The translations under genes and the position numbers were made by a program. The notes beneath the pieces are model-generated. The model did not search any database and was not told the DNA's origin. It saw only the letters and a program-made list of their open reading frames with translations. From Oikopleura dioica (taxonomy: Eukaryota; Chordata; Appendicularia; Copelata; Oikopleuridae): a stretch of DNA of 64,000 nt. Location: contig OU015568.1 in the NCBI GenBank assembly GCA_907165135.1, positions 3,852,501-3,916,500 on the forward strand. The letters run 5' to 3'. Below, one piece after another: positions 55,787 to 64,000 of this stretch (positions are counted from its first letter, which is position 1; every line of letters begins with the position of its first letter).

Positions 55787-57015
55787 GTTATACGATTGGT
55801 ACCTAATCCAAGTGGTTATTGCTGAAGAAAAAACTCGGTGTCATGCAAAATCCTCTGTGTCCAAAAGAAGTGAGAAAAGAAGATAAATTGCTTACGTACC
55901 CTGATCGTCGAGACATATTTTATATCAAATCTCTTATTTGCTTTAAATTTTGGTTGAGAAGGGAGGGAGCTTTTCTCTTCTGAGCCTTAGCTTGAATTGG
56001 CCAATTACAAAATCACGCTAGCTTGGCAAGTCTTAGCGGCTTCTCTACTTTTTTGACGAACAGTAATCTTGGACGTGACATTATTCTAGCCTCACACTTC
56101 TCAAACGCGATAAGGCGGCCTGCGATCCCTGATTTAAGTACTGTTTTACTGCTGTTTTATTGCTCATTCAAACGCTTTTTTTATGATGTTAATTATTTAT
56201 TTGTCAAACCGATCTTTTACAGTTTGAGGTCACTATTCAGCTTCAGCTAAATAATCGTTGAAGAAGAAGTTTGACAAGTGAGATTTTTATAAAGCATGAG
56301 TTAGATGGTTTGAAAAGACATTGCGGCTCTAGAATCGCGCTGATCTTTTTGCGAAGGATTCTGAAGAGCCACAAGGCTGAAAAGACTTAACGAGGCGAGA
56401 GAGAATTCGAGAGAGAGAGAAGCTGTCACAGCGCTCGATAAGTAGTGGGTAAACTTGATTTTTGTTTAACACAGAACCTGATCAATCTACTATCAAAGTA
56501 GATCTACAGGTCAGGCTAGGGAGCATTTGACACCAAAGACATGATTGAAATGCTTTCAAAAGCACAAGGTAGCAAGTTGAAAAGCAGCGAGCGTTTCTAA
56601 GCACAAAGTGGGCACAGTTACCGAGAAAAGGGCTGGTGGACAAAGTAGCAAATTAGGCTAGGGAAATTTTCATCATGTCATCTTTTGGTAGTTTTGTGAT
56701 AGAATGAGCACTTCGTAAGTCTCCAAGGACTTTTTGATCAGGTGTAGGCGGCATTCTACTAGATGGAAAAGCCTGATCGGAAGTCCAAGTTAACGAAGAG
56801 AGCACCCTTAATATCGAGAACAGAGTTGTTCAAATACCTGTAAGATCTTATTTGTTCAAATAAGTAGGTGTGGAAAGTGTACTATACAGTGGTTTTTGTC
56901 GCAAAAATTTTATGTCCGTTTTTTGGGGTTAAGGGCACATGGAATGATACTTTATCATGAATTTCTACTATTGAGACACGCACAGGCACGGAGAGCTTGA
57001 ATTGGTGTTAACGGG
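55787..57015. other. Intergenic
   Basis: Includes AGAGAGAATTCGAGAGAGAG near 56395-56422. No gene supported; the 75-codon plus ORF at 56023-56250 has no protein-like signal. Confidence 0.45.
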
Positions 57016-59609
57016 TTAAAATGGGTATTTGGGTATGGTTTTGTACGTTAGTTTGTTTAGGGGGGTTTTCTTGACAAGTCGGGACTTGTAGCACCATGGG
57101 TTGAGTGGATCTGAAGACTTCTCAAAGCAGCAGCCTTGTTCGTAGATGCACTTGTGTCGGTCCATGATGAGCGCGCCCGAGTTGTCGGTACAGGCTTGTC
57201 GTGAAAGTGGGCGACTTCCGGTTCCAGTTTCCGAAAGAGAATATCTAATCAATAAATTAATTAATTGAAAAAAGGAAAAGTTGATTACCGTCCAGTAGCT
57301 GGATCTTGTTGCCATTTTCGCTGAGCAAGTCTTGGCCACTTGGGATCGTTAGCGCAGACCTTGAGCAAATCGCTTGTTGCGACCTTCTCGAGCATGTTGT
57401 AGTTGTCGGCAACAGAGAGATCGTTGTCCTGAAGGCCGGGTCGTTTGAAGCAATGAGGTCCAGCGAGGTTCATCGTTCCAAGGACACCCATCGAGCTGGC
57501 AGCGTCGGCGGCGGCTTGGGAGAAACAGCATCCGGCTTGGATGCACTGGTCTTCAGTAGCCATTCGGTTAAGAAGCTTGCCGAACTTGGAAGTGCCGTCG
57601 AAGCATTCTTCGCGCTGAGTAATGTCAGTGAGTTCACACTGGTTAGCCATGTTGCCAGTTTGCTGGTCGAAGAGTTGCTCAGCACCACCACGTCGGTAGC
57701 AGAATGGCTCGCCCTCCTGTCGTGGATTAGTGTCGAAGCAACAAAGTGGGTTGAGAAGACATTCTCCTCGGGAGATGCCTTGTGCACCACATTGTTGTCG
57801 GTAAGGATTCGCAGTCCAGTAATCATCAGCTGCTCTGGCAGCAGTACCAGGAATTGTGTTACCATTACGTTGGGCTACTGGAACATCACAGTGGCCGGAT
57901 CGAAGTGATCGGTAGCAGACTGGGTTGTTCTCGAAGAGGTTAAGTTCTCGGTAGCAGCATCCTTTTTGCTGGCAGCTGCCTTGAGGATCACCTACTTTCA
58001 AAGCTTCATAGTTGTTATCATAGCAGTTGACCATGTGCTCGGGTTGGATGAGCTGGCAAGTGTATGATTCACTGTTAAGTTGGCCTCTGACACTATCCAT
58101 GTGTCGATTGATGATGAAATCAAGCTGTTCAACGTCATTTCCTTGACCGGTGACAAAACCACCGATCTCGGGGATTTCCAAATCTCCAGCATTTGGCATG
58201 GCAGTTGGTCCATGCGCCTTCCATTCGAATTTTCGAGTTGATGGAGCAGGAGTAGCAAAGATGTTAAAATTACCATTGCCGTAGTTGTTGCCCCACCAGG
58301 ATTCCTGGCCTTGAGGATTTCCGAAGTAAGAACCTTCTTCCTTGTTGAGCCGTCGGAGAACATCGGGCATTTGGGACTCGGCCCAATTGGAAGCAGCCTG
58401 GAGATCTTGGAGCTGTGGGAGCTCGCCGCCAAAGAGGGTCTTGACGGTATCATCCTTGATCAAATGCTGGGCGATGCCGGAACCGATCTTGCCGATCAAG
58501 TTGTGGTAGCATTTTGGAACTCTTGCAGCTGCTCCAACAGTTGTACCAGTAGTAGCGGACAACTCATTGTAGCAGCAGCCCATCGCTTGACATTCGCCGG
58601 GAAGAACGACTTCCTGGTTGACCATGCAAGGCACTCGGATGCTATCCTCGTGCGCAGCGCAGACAAAGTCATTAGCAGCAACACCGAATTTCTCCTGGAA
58701 TTCAGTGGCCTTGATTCCGGCGACGTCATTTCCCAAAGCGACCTCAAGAATCACTTCTGATGGGACATATTTTTTTCCGGGAACATTGTTGTTATTGTTC
58801 TTCGTTGTGGTTTCGAGGAACTTGAACATCAGGTAAGCATCGTTGGGAGCGATTTGGTTGATTTTGTCTCCGAATCGATCCGAAATCAGCTTGGTCTGGA
58901 TGAGTTCTTTTTGGTCACCAGCAGCAAAAGGGGCGTGATCAGCAGTGTTACCGAATTTCTTGTAAAGGATCGTCTGCATGAAGGGATCAGCTGTCTTAAG
59001 CTGCTTGGCGAACAAGTACTCCTTGAGTTCATCTGACTTTCCGTCCAAAAGAAGGTCGGGCAAGTAAGGATCATCAGTGACGACTTGTCGGGCAACCATT
59101 CGCTTGAGAAGCTCGTCAGCCTTGGTGGGCTGGACCTTCTTGAGGCGAAGAATCGTTGCCATTGGATCGGGCATCATGTTGTAGATGATGCTTTGCTTGT
59201 CAATGGTCTGGTCGTTTCCGCTGTTTCCACCCTTGGCGTACTGCAAGAACAGAGGCGAAAGTTGAGAGTTTTGCATCGATTGGTAAGCGGAGTTCATAAA
59301 GTTGTCCTAGGGCTCTGTTTAAGAAATCGACTTTGATCATTATTTTTTTACCTTCATGTTTTGCAAAACATTCTCTTTGTTGCCAGATTGACCAGCGAAC
59401 ATCTGGAAAATATTGCTGTAGCCCATGTTTGGTGAATATTGGTTCACATTGATCAAGAGCTCAGAAATATCGTTTGTGTTCATGTTAAGGCCATTTGCGG
59501 CATTGACGCCATCAGCGACTTGGTTTTGGTACTTGTAGTTGAGGTAATCTTTGAGCCCGAAGGCATCAGACGACCCAACGAGGACAGTTAATCCACCAGA
59601 TAATTTCAT
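57016..59609 (-). CDS. Large secreted protein with five trefoil (P-type) domains
   Basis: Exons 59609-59352, 59306-57289 and 57244-57016 give 834 aa. N-terminus (KLSGGLTVLVGSSDAFG) is a likely short signal peptide. The first 220 residues are Asn/Gln/Leu-rich and helical. Five Cys clusters with the trefoil pattern follow, each with a CC pair: CQAMGCCYNEL, CQQKGCCYREL, CLLNPLCCFDT, CIQAGCCFSQ and CIYEQGCCFEK; the third is shortened. Trefoil domains are protease-resistant and common in mucus; secretion into gut mucus or house material would fit but is not shown. Strong codon bias suggests high expression. The last exon ends in a basic tail (KKTPLNKLTYKTIPK). Confidence 0.85.
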
Positions 59610-60752
59610 GCTGAAGAATCAATTGATTTCAATAAAAATTTCAGATCTTATAATGTACGTTAAATACCGTCATATACTGTATATGACTCATTTTATATGA
59701 CGGTATATGATAAACAGTTATCACTTCTTTTCCTTATTTGCCTTTTTATCTTATTAACTTTGACATATAAACTTACGTGGAGAATGGAATGGGGTAGATA
59801 TGTCTTGGATATCTAGAACCACTCCAACGAGGTTGTGACTTCTCTCTCTCTCGAGTTTAGCCGAGCAACGCGCTCGTTTTATACTTTTCAGCTACCTACA
59901 CGGCACCACCACCACCGCCCGCGGCCCTTCCACATCTAGAGAAATCTAAGAAAAATCCCCCGCTCGGGGCTTTTCAACCCTTTCTATCTCCCGTAGCTTC
60001 TCAATCTACGCATTCAACCATAAACAAAACCATGACAGTCTACCAAATTTCGGGAAGGCCAAAATGACAATTTTATTTTTCAAAAATAAAAGACGTAGCA
60101 ATGACTAAACGTCTAGAGATCGACACGTGCTGAGTGGGCACACTCGTTATGGCTTATTTGATAACAAATCATCCCTTTATTTACTCGAAGAAAACGTTTG
60201 ATCTAAGAAGTCCGCTCTCTTGCTTCAATCAACAATGGAATTTGGAAGTATTATTCTGGAAGCTGAATAAAAAAAGAAATAAAATGAAGCCCTTAGTAAA
60301 AGAAGTAAATTTTCGTTTAAAGAAGTTCGTTTATTACCGGTTTATCAGTGATACAGTATCACTTCTCAATAAAGACTCATTTACAAAATATCTTGAAACT
60401 AATAATAAATAAAGAAAAAAATTGTATTTTGTCGTTCTTCCAATAAACAGAAGCTGCATTAATTATATTTTGCTGTTCAAATTTTGAACTTTCAAAACCA
60501 AGGTCATAAATTCTGGCATCTTTCACCCAGATAGCCGTCATAAACTCGATCAAAATCGGAATCAAGTGGTGCTATTGCGTCAGTTTCCATTGAAAAATTC
60601 ACGAAGAAGGGTCTAGCGTAATCAGGCCGTAAAAAGATAATAATCACCGATTTGTCTTATAAAACAAGTGTGAGAGCCAGAGTTAGCATTTATTTCGAAA
60701 GCCAGGGTTTGGCCTTTATTTCGGAAGAAAAAAAGATACTCAGAGAATTGAA
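59610..60752. other. Divergent promoter region
   Basis: Between the trefoil gene (-) and the esterase gene (+). An AT palindrome CATATACTGTATATG at 59671-59685 with TATATGACGGTATATGA nearby, CTCTCTCTCTC at 59842 and a TATAC motif just upstream could be regulatory. No gene seen. Confidence 0.4.
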
Positions 60753-63700
60753 ATGCTGCTGCTTGGCTTATTGCTGGGCACGGCATTTTCTGCGACGAGA
60801 TATGAGGGCATTCCATATGCTCTGGTAAGAACAAAACTTTTGGTGGATTTTTCGTAAGACCGATTTTAGCCTCCCGTAGGAGATCTTCGATGGCGCAAGC
60901 CAGTTTCTCACGGAATGACTCTTCTTGAAGCCATGGACGCTAGAATTAACGGAAATCGCGAAGCATGTATCCAGCAAGACGGCACTGGCAAGGAAGATTG
61001 TCTCTACCTTGACATCGTGAAACCAGATGATCCGTCAAAAACTGGCCTTCCAATCTACTTTTGGATTCACGGAGGTCATTTCAGAAATGGAGCAGGAGCT
61101 TGGTACACTGGAGCTCCTCTTGGAGACAGCGAAGAAATGATCGTGGTGTCTATCCAGTATCGATTGGGGCCTTTGGGATGGCTGAACTACCCAAGACACA
61201 AGGGTTCCGAAATCCCGTTGAACATCGGTCTCTGGGATCAACGAATGGCTCTCAAATTTATCTACGACTACGCAACAACTATCGGAGGAGATCCCAACCG
61301 AATCACAGTCTCTGGCGAATCCGCTGGTGGAATTTCAACGAGCATCCATGCTCTTTCACCTGGTAGCTCAATGTACATCTCCCAGACTCTCCAGCAATCT
61401 GGGGCTGCTGCACTCTCCACCCCCGAAGCTTACGCTAATGCCGGCATTGACGGTGTACTTGTTTACATCTGCGGCCAAATAAGTTGCCCAGCCTTCACGA
61501 CCGGCCAAGATATTCTCGCATATTTGAGAACCCTGCCGTCCACGGGCGATAATTCTGCTGATTTCTGGACAGTTTATCACACTCTTTCTGCTGCAACGTC
61601 TGCTGGACCAACAAGTGACGACAGAGATTTCTACGGTGGAAAAACTCTTGACGAAATTATCGCCGACAAAAGCTTCAAAGTCATGCCAACGATCATTTTC
61701 TTCACCTCCTTCGAAGGATCCCTCAGCGTCGGATCATATCCAACAAAATACAACAGGGACAATTTCATGAGTGTTTGGTCTGATGAGGGACAAGGAAGCT
61801 TGCTTATGAGTCATAAGGATCTTACTTCTGAAGAGATCCGTGAAATAACCTGGAGATCTTATGGCAAACTTGCTTGCGATTTTCCCGATGAAACTGCAGC
61901 GAAATTCGAAAATATTGACGACAATACTGGTATTCGAATTGCTTTGGATCTTTACGGCGATTTGATGTTCCGTGGTCCGGGAATAAGGGTTGCTCTTGAA
62001 TACGCTCTTGCTGGAGCTGATACTTGGATCATGCACTTTGACACGGCTGAAAATCATGGCGATGTGCAATGGAGCAAGGGAGCCCCGCACGCAGCTGAAC
62101 TCAAGTACCTCTTCGGTTGGGGCCCAACTTCCGCGCCAGGTTCCGTGGGCGAATTCATGCTCAAGACTTGGCGAGCCTTTGTGACTACGGGAAGTCCTAA
62201 CTGGGGCACTTATACCTTTCCTCAATATGACGGTTTTGAAAGGCACATTGAAATCGAATCCGAAAATGAAGCGACCGTAATTGTCCGAAGCGACGACCGT
62301 TTCGACTTTGATGCTCACCTCTTTTACGACAGGTAAGTGGCAATTTGTGGAACCGGGCTAAAGCTGTGAATCTTCTTTGATGCACACAGGCATAAATATA
62401 GCAGTGCCTGGAAATAATGATTCCAGACATTTTACAATTCACTGATTTAGATAATTTCATATAATTCAAAACAAGTCAATCATATTTCGAGACAGTTGTC
62501 TTAGAACATGAAAGTCAGAATGTGCTTCTATTTTCCATCGAAAACGCGGCCAAGAGTGCCTTTGATATTGAAAATACCTTCGGCTTCCTCTTCAGGCTCT
62601 TCACAGACTTCTTCGATTTCCTCTCGGACGTTTTCCATCATTCTGCCGGAAATCTGGACCCCGCAACTCTAGAAGCGCATTTTAACTCACATAAAGTCCT
62701 ATTTTTACCATTCTTCCTTCATCAAATTCACGCCGGAATCTCTTTTTCGTAAGGAAGCTATTTGCATCTTCCTCAGTGATTGTGGGCAAACCAGATGCCG
62801 AAATGGCGAAAATGGTTAAAAAGCGAAAAGTTTTCATTCTCGATTGAGAAGAAGGGTTCAACTTTGAATTTGAAATGATTGGCTTTGTAAACAAACAGGG
62901 AAAACTGGGCTGAAGGACAACTGACTCAGTGTAAATTTAGCAATAATCAAGCACCCCTCGACATTTGCGTTTCTCCAACTCAGCCACCAACAATCCCTCC
63001 AACGCCTCCTCCAGATTACTGTACTTCCGTCACTGTAAGCGGAACAGCCTCGGGCAGGAACAACTATTTCTTCAACGGAGTCTATCACAAACAAGCTGAT
63101 CTCGTCAATGGTTCTCCTCAATTCAAATATGGTGGCTGGCATCTTGAGCGGACAACATCTGGCGGATGGGTGATAAACTACCAAGGCGGTAGTGCAATTG
63201 CCTGGGGAGTAGTCCTCGATCACTGGTGCCCTGCTTACACGACAGGAGGCTGGAGATGGTGGGACAGTATTACGAGCACCGTCGTTGATGACAATGCAGG
63301 TGTGATTGTTACTACTGATTCTGTTTCAACAACACCTGCGACAACAACAACAACGACAGGAACAGGAACAACAACGACTGTCTCTTCAACAACCACCACG
63401 ACAAAGTCAACGACTACGACAACAAACGCGCCAACAAACTGCGATATCGTCTGGACCTACGGATCTGGCTCAGTTCCCTACCACATGACCGGAGAATACG
63501 AGTTCACTGGAACCATGGTCAACGGAAAGAAACGATACGACTATTTCATTCCTGGTCTTTGGCTGATCTGGAAAGATGGTTCTTGGCGAGTTTCTTACAG
63601 TCCAACTGATGGCGACATGATGCTTGCATCCGGATCGACGAACTCTGATTGCCCCGCTGATGCCGGATCTTGGGCAAATGTCCATGGTGAAGCTGATTTC

Positions 63701-64000
63701 TTCGTGACAGACAATGAGGCTGACATTCCACCAATTACTCCTCCTGTTGCGACTCCATGTGACTCATTTACAATGGCCTCGATAACAAATAACCCCGCTA
63801 ATTTCATCGGATTCGGAACCTACCAGAAAACGGCTGATTCGACCAATGGATGGCCAATTTACCAAAATGAGCATGGTTTTGAAGCCCATATGAACAGTCT
63901 GGGATTCTGGCTTTTTGAAAAAGACGGGGATGCAAGAACAATGTTTGGTACCACCAAAGGAGCAAGCTGTCCAGCTCCCACGGCATCAGAACCTGCTGGA
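60753..64000 (+). CDS. Secreted carboxylesterase fused to Thr-rich linker and repeated modules, 3' incomplete
   Basis: Exon 1 (60753-60824): signal peptide LLLGLLLGTAFSA, then YEGIPYA. Exon 2 (60870-62332): type-B carboxylesterase with EDCLYLDIVKP, GESAGG (nucleophile Ser), TSFEGS (acidic residue) and GAPHAAELKYLFG (His). Its donor fits in frame to an exon from 62899 that stays open to the window end. That exon reads ENWAEGQLTQCKFSNN, a Pro linker, then modules starting DYCTSVTVSG, NCDIVWTYGS and PCDSFTMASI, each about 85 residues with GxY, VNG and GW/W-D motifs and a closing CP, with a Thr run between the first and second. An alternative short exon (62390-62417, RHKYSSAWK then stop) would give a plain 520-aa esterase. 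Module family not recognised. Confidence 0.7.
62528..62837 (-). CDS. 89-aa secreted Gla-domain protein, nested in the esterase intron
   Basis: Exons 62837-62709 and 62668-62528, intron 40 bp. Signal peptide KTFRFLTIFAISASG, then a propeptide-like stretch NSFLTKKRFRREFDEGRM with a dibasic site. The second exon reads MMENVREEIEEVCEEPEEEA then EGIF, matching the Glu-rich core of vitamin K-dependent Gla domains (LERECIEEICDFEEAKEIF), but the first Cys of the usual pair is Glu and spacing is two residues longer. A Gla domain with no catalytic or other domain after it is unusual. It would be gamma-carboxylated and bind Ca and phospholipid if functional. Confidence 0.6.

Noticed and set aside
57306-57908. 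200-codon plus-strand ORF
   Set aside because: Shadow of the trefoil protein exon.
61734-62318. 194-codon minus-strand ORF
   Set aside because: Shadow of the esterase exon, which carries conserved catalytic motifs on the plus strand.

Overview
The window reads as a compact chordate-type nuclear genome, most likely an appendicularian tunicate of the Oikopleura dioica kind. This is inferred from intron-rich metazoan genes with mostly 32-60 bp introns, many genes a few hundred bases apart, AATAAA signals just after stops, 3' splice-site-like tracts directly upstream of start codons (as in spliced-leader trans-splicing), GA-AG and GC-AG introns, and metazoan families (calponin, PARP2, POLR3D, a TGA-containing GPX4, ionotropic glutamate receptor, DEC-type bHLH). 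No rRNA, tRNA or CRISPR was recognised. Exon joins were made by eye from reading frame, splice signals and homology.

Layout. 1-10 kb: 3' part missing ACSF3-like synthetase (-), CAP/GAPR-1-like protein with two GA-AG introns (+), a protein with RSFGDxMPYG-type repeats (+), MPC2 (+), then gene-poor sequence. 10-15 kb: small EF-hand protein (-) and a transposon cluster: nested foldback elements, a Mutator-like element with a 9-bp target duplication, and a TTAA-flanked miniature element. 15-29 kb: DEC/BHLHE40-like bHLH-Orange factor (+), several small membrane proteins without recognised family, further miniature elements, and a CTR-type copper transporter (-). 29-34.6 kb: secreted Thr-rich GPI-anchor-like mucin (-), two unrecognised basic or acidic proteins (+), and a secreted EF-hand protein (-). 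35-40.7 kb: membrane and secreted protein cluster: type II membrane protein (+), Ly6/uPAR-like protein (+), and a tandem segmental duplication carrying two copies of an unrecognised type II membrane protein gene (-), separated by two miniature elements.

41-49 kb is a run of plus-strand housekeeping genes: calponin/transgelin, PARP2-like, POLR3D and a selenocysteine GPX4 with a candidate SECIS element. 49-53 kb: ionotropic glutamate receptor (-). 54-56 kb: secreted PAN/Apple-like protein (+) and a conserved-looking unknown (-). 57-59.6 kb: secreted five-trefoil protein of 834 aa (-). 60.7-64 kb: secreted carboxylesterase whose reading frame can be spliced onto a Thr-rich linker and at least three copies of an unrecognised Cys/Trp-rich module running off the window; the joining intron contains an antisense 89-aa Gla-domain gene.

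The most unusual signals are the recurrent GA-AG introns supported by protein homology (CAP, PARP, glutamate receptor, bHLH, EF-hand), the esterase-repeat fusion with its nested Gla gene, and the duplicated membrane protein family with its truncated Ly6/uPAR exon copy.
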